NCBI RefSeq assembly: GCF_020829595.1
Contig: NZ_JAIVFW010000040.1
Coordinates: 1-64,000, forward strand
Length of the DNA stretch: 64,000 nt
Source: Nostoc sp. CHAB 5844
Lineage (GTDB): Bacteria; Cyanobacteriota; Cyanobacteriia; Cyanobacteriales; Nostocaceae
Direction of reading: 5' to 3'
The translations under genes and the position numbers were made by a program. Below are positions 54,939 to 63,187 of this stretch, one piece after another; the first letter of the stretch is position 1, and each line of letters opens with the position of its first letter. The notes beneath the pieces were generated by a model, which saw nothing but the letters and a program-made list of their open reading frames with translations, was not told the origin of the DNA and did not search any database.

Positions 54939-55706
54939 ATGTCGCCTCTAATTTCTCTTGTTATCACAGTTTATAATCGAGAAAATTACCTCAGTGCAAC
55001 TATTGAGAGTGTGTTAAAGCAGACTTGCAGTGACTTTGAGTTAATTATCTGGGATGATGGTTCTACAGATAATTCTTTAAATATTGCTCGTTTTTATGCC
55101 AAAGGTGATGCACGAATTAGAGTTGTGACCACAGAAAATAGAGGAATGACACGCGCACTCAGTAGCGCATTCTCAATGGCTACTGGATGCTATGTAGGTT
55201 GGGTAGATAGCGATGACCTTTTAGCACCTACTGCATTAGAAGAAACTGCTGCTGTTCTTGATGCCAACCCTGACGTAGGGCTTGTTTATACTAATTACTT
55301 AGTAATTGACGAGAAAGATCGGATTCTTGGTGCTGGTCAACGCTGTCGTATTCCATATTCAAAAGATAGACTTCTGGTTGACTTTATGGTTTTTCACTTC
55401 CGATTAATTCGTCATTCTGTTTTTAATCTGGCTGGAGGTATTGATGAGTCATGCGAACTCGTTCAAGACTATGACATCTGCCTTAGACTCTCAGAAATTA
55501 CTGATATACAGCATATCAAAAAACCGCTCTATTACTATCGCAAACATCCACAGAGCATGAGTCATCAGCAACATCTAGAAACAATTCTTAGATCACAAGA
55601 AGCTATTACAAGAGCGCTCCAACGCCGAGGATTGGCTGACCATTATGAGATTAAAGTAAAAACTAAAAGTGAATACTATTTAGTCCCAAAAACTTTAGAA
55701 ACTTAA
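54939..55706 (+). CDS. Family 2 glycosyltransferase
   Basis: 255 residues with the GT-A fold: SLVITVYNRENYLSATIESV (N-terminal strand), FELIIWDDGSTDNS (nucleotide-binding acids), GWVDSDDLLAPTALEE (DxD metal site) and a C-terminal acceptor part (LVQDYDICLRLSE). The short length is typical of small GT2 enzymes. It ends overlapping the convergent MTase-GT2 gene by four bases. The acceptor may be a surface polysaccharide or the neighbouring exoprotein. Confidence 0.88.
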   Translation: MSPLISLVITVYNRENYLSATIESVLKQTCSDFELIIWDDGSTDNSLNIARFYAKGDARIRVVTTENRGMTRALSSAFSMATGCYVGWVDSDDLLAPTALEETAAVLDANPDVGLVYTNYLVIDEKDRILGAGQRCRIPYSKDRLLVDFMVFHFRLIRHSVFNLAGGIDESCELVQDYDICLRLSEITDIQHIKKPLYYYRKHPQSMSHQQHLETILRSQEAITRALQRRGLADHYEIKVKTKSEYYLVPKTLET

Positions 55707-57739
55707 TCTTTTAAATAACCTGTGTATAAAAGAATATTTTTAGCTACAGCAACTTTTGAAACTGGTTGAAAAATCACCTGATTCAAGAAACCAGCAACTC
55801 TCAATTTATCTACTAATTTAAGTATTATAAATCGTTGTTCTGTAAATAAAGGTGCATGTAATGGCACACCACTGATCAGACTATGAAGATTTTCTGCTTC
55901 TTGGTTTGCTAAAGATAGCAAAGGTTGTTCTATTAAATTAACTGGCTGATTATCCGCCAGCAAGCCAACACATTGAGAAAGTGCTTGCCCAATGCCTACC
56001 TGATTAATTTCTGGTTGTAGCACAACTTGTTTCCATAAAAAACGAATAATTTGATTGGTATGTCCCATAAGGGTATCAACTCCTGACAACTGGTTCATTG
56101 CTAATACAATCTTTGTTTCGGCGGCTGTCAAAGTCATTCCAATATTTTTGGAGAGGTGTTTCAACCAAAAGCACCGTTTTCCTTCTGGTAAAAGCTGTGT
56201 CGGCGCTAATTTCCAAAAATCCCAGTTTAATTTCAGCAAAAACCATTGTTCTGGTGTTAACTGTTCTGTTGCATAATGTTGAAAGTGTAATCCCATCTGC
56301 TTCCAACTTTGAACTCGCTTTTCATAGGCAACAGAGCGACTTATTTGTGTATTAGACCAATGGTTGTAACGAACAGTCGTTTCTGGCACATGAAGAAATC
56401 GCAAGGCAAGAATCGCTGCTAATGAGAAATACTCCATATCAGTATTAACCTGCCTTTGGGTATGCCATGCCTGCACTTCATGCAACTTTTGAGCAGCACT
56501 TCGAGTTAGTAAGTAGGCATGAGGTGGATGCCAGTAGTGAAGCAGGAAATAGCGTAACGGATCATTTAGGTGTTGAGAATAGAATAGTAGCTGACGTTGA
56601 CATTGGCTATTCTGATAAAAGAGCCATTCCCAACTTCCATAGGCAATATCAAACTGTTGATTTTGTTTCAGTGCTTCTACCTGCAAGGCGATTTTGTTAG
56701 GTGTAAGCTCGTCATCAGCATCTAACCATTGGATATAATCTCCCCTAGCTAAAGTAAACCCATAGTTGCGGGCATGATTTACTCCCTGATGTTGGCATGA
56801 TGCGACAATTACACGTTTGTCTGTAGTTTTGATTAACTGCCGAGCAATTACAATTGAATCATCTGTTGAGTTGTTATCGACAATAATAATTTCAATATTG
56901 TGGTAAACCTGCTGAAAACAGCTGATTAAGCAACGCTCAATCATTTTTGCTGCGTTGTAACAAGGAATAATGATTGATACCAAAGGTTGTTGATGAGTCT
57001 GTATATTTAAAGGTGGTTTTTTCAAGCTATTGTCGGTTAAAAAGACTTTTTTAAAGTTTCTCTGCTTGTTATTTTCTAAAAAGTTTATTTCTTGATCCAA
57101 ATTCAACTCAGCCCGATTGCTTTGTTCATCAATAATTGTTCCTAGAGTATCTTTTAACAAGCACCAAGATGATTTGTTATATCGTAGTACAGCCAACCCA
57201 TATTTAAAAGGTAGGACTTGTATTAGCTCTAGAGAAGGAATTTCTCTTAACCAGAGATTCACAATCTCAGTTTCTTGTTGTCTATGGTAATCATCCAAGA
57301 GCAACCACGTCCCTGACTTAATAAATTCTTTGAGTAGATATGGAGTTGGGTATCGTGCTTTTAAGCAACTGTTTTCTGGCGGGCCATCCACTAAAATTAG
57401 ATCAGATGCAAAGGGGGAAACTTTATCGATGTTATACCAGTTAAAGGTAGTCCCATTTAGCAAAGTCTCTTGCAATTGACACAGATGCAAGTCTACATAT
57501 TCCAGCAATCTCTTTTCTTGTAGTCGATGGCGAGTATAAGCATACCAATCAGAGCTATGTTCTAAGGTAATCACCTTTTCTAGATTTAAACTACCAAACA
57601 GAATCGTTGACAAGCCACTGCCGCATTCAACAACTTTTTGGATGCCGTTAGTTTTTACAAATTCCGCAATCCATTCTAGTGCTTCAGATGTCAATACCCA
57701 GTTGGTAAATTCTTCTGACTTTATACACTCAGGTAACAT
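55703..57739 (-). CDS. Methyltransferase-like / family 2 glycosyltransferase fusion
   Basis: 678 residues. Residues about 10-195 look like a class I SAM-dependent methyltransferase (VVECGSGLSTILFG, LVDGPPENSCL, WLLLDDYH). Residues about 250-450 are a GT2 domain (VSIIIPCYNAAKMIERCL, EIIIVDNNSTDDS, DYIQWLDADDELTP). The C-terminal ~200 residues are helical and not recognised. Such bifunctional enzymes modify surface glycans. Convergent with the GT2 gene. Confidence 0.82.
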   Translation of the reverse strand: MLPECIKSEEFTNWVLTSEALEWIAEFVKTNGIQKVVECGSGLSTILFGSLNLEKVITLEHSSDWYAYTRHRLQEKRLLEYVDLHLCQLQETLLNGTTFNWYNIDKVSPFASDLILVDGPPENSCLKARYPTPYLLKEFIKSGTWLLLDDYHRQQETEIVNLWLREIPSLELIQVLPFKYGLAVLRYNKSSWCLLKDTLGTIIDEQSNRAELNLDQEINFLENNKQRNFKKVFLTDNSLKKPPLNIQTHQQPLVSIIIPCYNAAKMIERCLISCFQQVYHNIEIIIVDNNSTDDSIVIARQLIKTTDKRVIVASCQHQGVNHARNYGFTLARGDYIQWLDADDELTPNKIALQVEALKQNQQFDIAYGSWEWLFYQNSQCQRQLLFYSQHLNDPLRYFLLHYWHPPHAYLLTRSAAQKLHEVQAWHTQRQVNTDMEYFSLAAILALRFLHVPETTVRYNHWSNTQISRSVAYEKRVQSWKQMGLHFQHYATEQLTPEQWFLLKLNWDFWKLAPTQLLPEGKRCFWLKHLSKNIGMTLTAAETKIVLAMNQLSGVDTLMGHTNQIIRFLWKQVVLQPEINQVGIGQALSQCVGLLADNQPVNLIEQPLLSLANQEAENLHSLISGVPLHAPLFTEQRFIILKLVDKLRVAGFLNQVIFQPVSKVAVAKNILLYTGYLKD

Positions 57740-58020
57740 AGTGAATTTTTGAGATTAGTAATAGAAATTAAGAATAATTTTTTATGTAAATTTATCAATT
57801 TTAATGAGTAAGCTCAAAAATATATTTAGATTATCTTCATCAGAAAATAGCACCTAAAGTTTAGGCACACAATATTTATAGCTATTATTAATATTGCGTC
57901 TACTTCCGAAAGATTTAAATTAATAATAAATTTTAAAAACAGAGTAGAGTATAAAATTTAGGATAAATAACATTTACATCTACTCTCACAATAAAACTGA
58001 GCTACGTAATTTTTGTCTAG

Positions 58021-58752
58021 TTACGCAACTGTACTTATGGGCATTAACTCAGGGACAGCATATAATGCTTCCGATTGTTTAGCCAAAAATTTGCTACCAA
58101 TAATTTCTTGATATGTTTTTATGTCTGCTTCCCAGTTATCAATTACTTGTTGCAGATTCATCAGGCGCTCTGATGAATTCTCTCCTGTTAATTCGTAACT
58201 GAAACTGCCGTTGAACATAACAATTGGAGTGGTAGTTTCATCTTCTTTTCGTATTGCAGCTTCGTTAATGCTCAGGTAAAAAGGACTGCGTTCTAGTGTA
58301 TAAGCTAAGTTTAATGATGCACGAACTCTTGACTGTCCTATTTCTTGCCATTCTCCAGGTGATAACAGGGTTTCGCTAAAATATTTACCTGCATCTTGCT
58401 GTTGCTCAAAGCTAATGTGACTTCTAGGATTTATACCCACTGCTCCATATTCTAAGTTTGGGAGAGCTTGCACGTATTTACGAACAATCTCTGGAATGCT
58501 CACTTGCGCTAACTCTTTTCCTTCAATTGTTTCCAGGAACATAATGCGATTTGGTTCAGCAACAATGTTAATTCCTGATGTGTAGGCGATTTGAACTACA
58601 TTATTGGTGAATACTGGTTGACGAGCTAATTCCCACTCGGATGGTACTATGCCACTGTATTTCAAAAAATCAGGGTTGAGGAGGGTGGGTTTATGATTTT
58701 TGATAGCAATAACAATCCCAAGTTCTTGTACAGTTAACTTTTTTTGGCTCAT
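58021..58752 (-). CDS. Conserved hypothetical protein
   Basis: 243 residues with no signal peptide or membrane segment; a beta-rich N-terminal half (LGIVIAIKNHKPTLL, VQIAYTSGINIVAEPNRIMF) and a long helix at the C-terminal part (LMNLQQVIDNWEADIKTYQEII). Family not recognised. Gene structure and codon use are normal. It lies upstream of the glycan genes in the same orientation as the MTase-GT2 gene, 280 bp apart, so not necessarily in the operon. Confidence 0.6.
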   Translation of the reverse strand: MSQKKLTVQELGIVIAIKNHKPTLLNPDFLKYSGIVPSEWELARQPVFTNNVVQIAYTSGINIVAEPNRIMFLETIEGKELAQVSIPEIVRKYVQALPNLEYGAVGINPRSHISFEQQQDAGKYFSETLLSPGEWQEIGQSRVRASLNLAYTLERSPFYLSINEAAIRKEDETTTPIVMFNGSFSYELTGENSSERLMNLQQVIDNWEADIKTYQEIIGSKFLAKQSEALYAVPELMPISTVA

Positions 58753-58988
58753 TGGACTTTCTTCTTTAAATAATTTCTGGATTTTTCTTGATAACAGACA
58801 TAACTGCTATTCAAACTCAATATCTGTAACCTACAAATAGTTATGGTTACTAATTTTTAGAATGTTAAGCTTAATGAAGCAAATAGCATAGTAAACTTAG
58901 ATATAAATAAAACATTTATATCTAAGACCTTTTACTTTTTTAAGCGTTTTTATAACGAAATAACTGAGAAATCTTACTGATTTTTTTT

Positions 58989-59601
58989 CGGACAAGTTAG
59001 ATTAAGTAGATTCAAGGTAGTGAACTTGGGGAGGTAGTTGAGGTTGAGCAATGTCTAGGTGGTGGAGATAGTAGTCCATCCGTGTCAGTTCAGGACAAAA
59101 GCTTTGATCAAAGCTTTTATTCTGCAAGCAGAGCATAACCCACTTCCGTTTCTACGTCTACCACGCCCACTAAGGATACTTCTAATCCTCTCTCCACTCG
59201 ACTATGACTGCCATTATAAAACTGGTCGAGTCCAAAGGTCTTTTTCCCGCTTTTGGCAATGAATGAGCAATCCATCACGGCGATCATTGGGTGGTAGAGA
59301 GGCGTTGCTGCTTTGATTATTTCTGCGTTGAAAAGAGCGAAGTGAAACTGTCGTCGATAAGTTTTCTCGCTCAAAGCACTGTAGCGACTCAAGTTGGCAA
59401 AATTTATCTTGCCACAGGCAATCAGAATCGTGGCAAACAGCGTCGTCAATGCTTTCATCTGCGGTTTGCGGAAAATCCCCATTTTGCTCAGTAAGCTTTG
59501 TACAATTTCCATATGGCTATCGATCCGGTGTTTGTTTGTTCTAATCAGCACCTTAATGGTTCGATAGTTTTCTTGTCGATTCCCTCAATTAAAAATTGTC
59601 C
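58989..59601 (-). mobile_element. IS4-type element relic
   Basis: Ends begin CGGACAAG (58989) and, inverted, CGGACAATT (59601). The minus strand from 59551 to 59117 encodes the N-terminal part of a transposase (CGKINFANLSRYSALSEKTY, then the first catalytic Asp in AVMDCSFIAKSGKKTFG) and then a stop; about 30 further codons of related sequence (FCPELTRMDYYLHHLDIAQP) follow in another frame before the end. The catalytic C-terminus is missing. Confidence 0.7.
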
Positions 59602-59677
59602 GGAGTATTGATTATGAGAATTGCTGTATTCAAGTTTGATTTAAACGAAATAAACTATATAAACAGTTTTAACTATT

Positions 59678-60343
59678 TTAATGTTTAGTATCCAGTACTG
59701 TTAAAACCTCGTCGGTCAGCCCCTCTATTTCTTTCATGGCGGCAGAAGCCTTATTTCCGAAATTATGGACTGTTTGACCAAACACAGCAGATTGACGGTA
59801 GACTTGCCGATGCTGTATTTGCGTCTTGGCTAAGGGAATGCCAAACTCAGGTAAGACTGCTAAAGTTTCTTGGGCCAAAGTTGTTTTTGGTTGGCACTGG
59901 TTCAAGACAAGCCGGGACTGTAAGGCATCATTAAAATCACCCACATTCTGAATAACCTGTCGAATACCAACTGCTGCCCACATATCCAATGGCGAAGGGA
60001 TGATAGGCACTAGAGCTAGGTCTGCAATTAGCAACGCGCTTTGCGGGACAGGGGAATCAGCAGCAGGGGGACAGTCGATGATGATGTAGTCGTAATCATC
60101 AATAAATTTTTTGACTTCGCGGTGGACTTTGTTACTGGCAGCACTTAACCCAATTACGCCACCAGGAAAGGGGGTTTCGTCTTCTGCTGAGGCGGCCCAA
60201 CGTGTAGCTGTCCCTTGTGGATCGGCATCAACGACAAGAACTTTGTTGCTGCGCCGGGCGATCGCACCTGCAAGCTGCATAGTAACAGTTGTCTTTCCTG
60301 AGCCGCCCTTTTGATTGACAACGGCAATGATTTTAGCTGTCAT
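59678..60343 (-). CDS. parA: ParA-family partition ATPase, second copy
   Basis: 221 residues with deviant Walker A NQKGGSGKTT (about 10-19), VVDADPQGTA, and IIIDCPPAADSP (Walker B). It is not closely similar to the ParA at 20827-21435 (different loops and C-terminus). It is divergent from an RHH gene across 190 bp of repeat-rich DNA and probably forms one partition cassette with it. Confidence 0.9.
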   Translation of the reverse strand: MTAKIIAVVNQKGGSGKTTVTMQLAGAIARRSNKVLVVDADPQGTATRWAASAEDETPFPGGVIGLSAASNKVHREVKKFIDDYDYIIIDCPPAADSPVPQSALLIADLALVPIIPSPLDMWAAVGIRQVIQNVGDFNDALQSRLVLNQCQPKTTLAQETLAVLPEFGIPLAKTQIQHRQVYRQSAVFGQTVHNFGNKASAAMKEIEGLTDEVLTVLDTKH

Positions 60344-60534
60344 AAATTAACCGTATTAATGATTTAAACTGTATAAATAGTTTTTACTGTTTATAGCTTT
60401 TATATGGTTTAATGCTGTTATTGTGGCATAAAAAAGAGAATTAGTAAAATGTATATACAGTTTTAATAATTTATATTGTTAAAATAGTTTACTTAGTTTT
60501 TTGCTCACCTAAATTTTTTGATTGCAGAGGAGTT
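60344..60534. promoter_or_regulatory. Divergent promoter with AAACTGTATAAA-type repeats
   Basis: AAACTGTATAAATAGTTTTT (about 60365), ACAGTTTTAATAATTTATA (about 60460) and related AAACNGT/ACNGTTT boxes occur in both orientations, also just after the parA stop (59655-59675). They share the AAACAGTT core with the direct repeats at 60934-61110. Candidate binding sites for the RHH protein. Confidence 0.5.
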
Positions 60535-60933
60535 ATGACAAAGAAGAGCATGAAATTAGCTTTGACAAATTCACTAAAAGCTGAAGATGAAGCTGTTAGA
60601 AGCCGTTTTGAGAAAGCAGAAAGATTGCTAGAGGAGAAAACAGAGCCGAATTCTAGCCAACTGACGACATCTCAGCCACAGGACATAGTAGAACCAGCCC
60701 AACTACAGAAAGTAATTCGTGATAGTTTCACGCTACCGTCTGGAGATTATGAATTAATCACAACAATTAGGCAGCGATGTTTAATGTCGGCAGTCAATGT
60801 AACAAAAAGTGAAGTTATTCGCGCTGGACTCCATATCCTACAATCTTTATCTGATGAAGAATTAGTACAAGCGATCAATAGCTTGGAAAAAGTAAAAACA
60901 GGTAGACCATCTGGAAAGGAACAAAAATTATAA
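60535..60933 (+). CDS. RHH-type partner of the second ParA
   Basis: 132 residues. A polar N-terminus with a helical stretch (about 15-45) is followed by an RHH-like domain (YELITTIRQRCLMSAVNVTK then EVIRAGLHILQSLSDEEL) and a basic tail (KVKTGRPSGKEQK). This is the arrangement of plasmid centromere-binding proteins. The repeats on both sides of the gene are its likely sites. Confidence 0.68.
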   Translation: MTKKSMKLALTNSLKAEDEAVRSRFEKAERLLEEKTEPNSSQLTTSQPQDIVEPAQLQKVIRDSFTLPSGDYELITTIRQRCLMSAVNVTKSEVIRAGLHILQSLSDEELVQAINSLEKVKTGRPSGKEQKL

Positions 60934-61130
60934 ACAGTTAAAACTATATAAACAGTTAAAACTATATAAACCGTTTTAGGTGTGAGAGCGAACAACCACG
61001 TGATCGCTTCTTTACCTTCAAGTAATGTGATTTTCAAGCAAAAAAAATGTGATGGCAAAACGAAACTATTAAAACAGTTAAAACTATATAAACTGTTTTA
61101 GGCGTGAGAGCGAACAACCACGCGATCTCT
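60934..61130. repeat. AAACAGTTAAAACTATATAA direct repeats, candidate centromere
   Basis: Copies of AAACAGTTAAAACTATATAA occur at about 60933, 60954 and 61073. The last two are each followed by AAC(C/T)GTTTTAGG and GTGAGAGCGAACAACCACG, so a unit of about 60 bp is directly repeated 120 bp apart. Typical for an iteron-type partition site next to parA/RHH genes. Confidence 0.6.
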
Positions 61131-61474
61131 GACACAACTTTAGATATTGCATTTGATAATTTAACCCTAACCCAGCCGGGATCTGACTGTTCACGAGAAG
61201 TCCTAAAACCTCTGTCAAGACAGGGTGTAGGGTGTAGGGAAAAGATATTGCCTTACTATACCCGATACCCGACCCCCCACACCCTCTAACTTTTCCACAT
61301 AAAGTGAAAAGTCAGCTTAGAGCCTGCTTAAGCGATAAAAGGCTAATATTGGCAAAAATTGCCCAATTTCGGCGGGATTGAAAAAATTTAGGTGGTCAAT
61401 TTCTGGATGAAACTTGCTCTAGGGAGAGTGGTAGTTTCTTTGTCTGCCTTGGTATAGCCAACGTAGCTACGGAC
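61131..61474. other. Intergenic region, no gene seen
   Basis: Contains a short match to the 3' part of rep (GACACAACTTTAGATATTGC against 32609-32630), and an imperfect dyad between GTGTAGGGTGTAGGG (about 61226) and CCCCCCACACCCT (about 61271), of a type common in cyanobacterial spacers. Nothing else supported. Confidence 0.4.
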
Positions 61475-61647
61475 TTACAAAAAGAAAACGTGATTACAAA
61501 AAACACATTGTAATTGTGGTTGAGAATCTGGGTTATGAAAAAAAACCTTAAATTGATCACAAGTGCATTTAGGACAAGCGATCGCAGAGAGAGTGGTGAT
61601 TTCGAGTTGAGCCTGAGTTTGTGCGATCGATTGAGAAAGACTTGTTC

Positions 61648-61830
61648 TCAGGCCACCAATTTTGGGGAATTACGCGCTTCTGTCTCCCAAGCTTGAACTA
61701 ACAAATCCCGATGAAAATCAGTACCCTTGCCTTTGAGCCACTGACGAACTTCTCTAGGGAGCTTAACGCAAACAGGTTTAGGGTCTAAGCTGTCAGGCTG
61801 ACTGGTAAATTTTCCGTCTTCGTTTCTCAT
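61648..61830 (-). CDS. Small RHH-like protein with a zinc-ribbon extension in the -1 frame
   Basis: 60 residues from the ATG at 61830 (MRNEDGKFTSQPDS), containing VCVKLPREVRQWLKGKG, a conserved-looking cyanobacterial small DNA-binding motif. Just before the stop lies C-CCA-AAA, a canonical -1 slippery heptamer; the -1 frame continues to 61475 and encodes KIGGLRTSLSQSIAQTQAQ and a ribbon CPKCTCDQF...CVFCNHV. The extended product would be about 115-120 residues. Either programmed frameshifting or a simple mutation. The operator-like repeats at 61941-61996 are upstream. Confidence 0.6.
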   Translation of the reverse strand: MRNEDGKFTSQPDSLDPKPVCVKLPREVRQWLKGKGTDFHRDLLVQAWETEARNSPKLVA

Positions 61831-61940
61831 AAAAAAACCAACGCGATGAGAAAAGTATGCAGCAAAGATATGACTACATACAACATGCAATAGATAAATA
61901 ATTGTCGATAAACATTTGCCAACAATAGAAAAAGCTTATT

Positions 61941-61996
61941 TTTACCGTAGTATACCGTGGTAAACGGTGGTAAACCAGGGTAAACTACGGCTAAAG
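61941..61996. promoter_or_regulatory. Imperfect dyad with GGTAAAC direct repeats
   Basis: CCGTAGTATACC (61945-61956) faces GGTAAACTACGG (61979-61990), 11 of 12 positions paired, with TTTA/TAAA beyond. Between them are direct GTGGTAAAC, GGTGGTAAAC, CAGGGTAAAC repeats spaced 10 bp. It lies about 110 bp upstream of the small RHH gene; likely its operator. Confidence 0.55.
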
Positions 61997-62341
61997 GTAT
62001 AGATGAATTCACTTACTACATAAACATTTTATTAAGTCAACTATTTATAGTAGGAAAGTGAGAGGTTTCAAAGTTAAATAATATGTGGAAATATGAAGTT
62101 ATATTTAATTAATATTGAAGCAATTGGGAAACTGGTTTAAAGTTGCAATCATGCTGTTGAACAGCTAGTTAAGAGCTTGAACATTATTTATAAATTTTTC
62201 AGGTTTCGACTAAAAGCAGGTAAACTACCAATTTTAGGCGAACAGAGAAATTTGTTTAAGCCCTTATTGAATAAAGATTTTACTCTTTGGAACACATATT
62301 ACCATACCTCTCCTCTAAATCTGAAAAAAGGAGCAATTATT
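61997..62341. other. Leader region of the transfer operon, no gene seen
   Basis: 345 bp without a supported gene. An in-frame upstream extension of the next gene (TTG at 62177) is possible but has no Shine-Dalgarno; AAAAAGGAG at 62325-62333 decides for the GTG at 62342. Confidence 0.45.
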
Positions 62342-62797
62342 GTGGCAGATTTTTCAAATCCTAAGCAAAAATTAAATGCGTTCCCCAGAACAAAGGGGCA
62401 GATGATTGCAAAGCTAATAGGGAAAATAGCAAAAAAGTACCAACATCACATATATGCAATAGGTACAACTTTGATTGTTTCTGGTCAAATGATGCCCGCT
62501 CACGCGTTCGGATTGTTTAATCCCACTCAAATAGCCCTTACGTGTATGTTCGGAGGGACTTCTGCTGGTACTACTAATGCAGCTATTAGTGCGCTTCCAG
62601 CAGTGATAAACGCAGCAATAACCGTGCTGCTATTTGTTTACTTTGTTGCCTCTGGAGTTAAAGTTGCGAATGCCCTTGGGGAGGGACAAGAGGTGACGCA
62701 GATAGTCCAACAACCCATTGGGATTTTCATCATAACGCTTGTTTTGTTTATTGCTCAAAACATTCTATTTGCGGGTGTAACTGCGGCTTGTACGTAA
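62342..62797 (+). CDS. VirB2/TrbC-like pilin
   Basis: About 151 residues from a GTG with a strong Shine-Dalgarno (AAAAAGGAG, 8 bases away). Long leader, then a hydrophobic segment ending in an AHA signal-peptidase-type site (QMMPAHAFG), and two further hydrophobic helices (AVINAAITVLLFVYFVASG and IGIFIITLVLFIAQNILF). This is the shape of a conjugative pilin precursor. First gene of VirB2-VirB3-VirB4-like order. Sequence similarity itself is weak. Confidence 0.58.
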   Translation: MADFSNPKQKLNAFPRTKGQMIAKLIGKIAKKYQHHIYAIGTTLIVSGQMMPAHAFGLFNPTQIALTCMFGGTSAGTTNAAISALPAVINAAITVLLFVYFVASGVKVANALGEGQEVTQIVQQPIGIFIITLVLFIAQNILFAGVTAACT

Positions 62798-62851
62798 ACC
62801 AGCAAAAAATCAAGAAGGCATTTAAAAACATTCAACCTTTGATAAAAGTGC

Positions 62852-63187
62852 TTGCAGCGAGTGAAAAAAGAAATTAAGCATGTTAACCAGTCTTTAGGAA
62901 AAAATGCACCGATTGGAATATTTACAGGATTCCAATTTGCGATTTCTATTTTATTATTTGGAGGAGGATTTTTCTTAACATTCCTGCTGGGCGCTGGAAT
63001 GATCTGGAGCATTTTAATAGGTATTTGGGTGAGTGCTACAGGGATAGCCTTATCAGGTAAAAGACCGTATTTATTTTGGTCAAGAATTTTTCCGAATGTT
63101 CCTGTATGGACGCGAGGGTATGTGAAATACTCTTCTCCTTTAGATAAGAAGAAATCTGGTAATAAAAAAGTTAAATTATGGCACTGA
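62852..63187 (+). CDS. VirB3-like membrane protein
   Basis: 111 residues from a TTG at 62852 (GTG at 62861 is an alternative). Two adjacent transmembrane helices (FAISILLFGGGFFLTFLLG and IWSILIGIWVSATGIALSG) near the middle and a basic C-terminus, like VirB3. It overlaps the next gene by 10 bases. Identity is judged mainly by topology and operon position. Confidence 0.52.
   Translation: MQRVKKEIKHVNQSLGKNAPIGIFTGFQFAISILLFGGGFFLTFLLGAGMIWSILIGIWVSATGIALSGKRPYLFWSRIFPNVPVWTRGYVKYSSPLDKKKSGNKKVKLWH

Noticed and set aside
61104-61289. 61-residue plus-strand frame after the iterons
   Set aside because: It begins inside the direct repeat and only a short piece resembles rep; the rest is spacer repeats.
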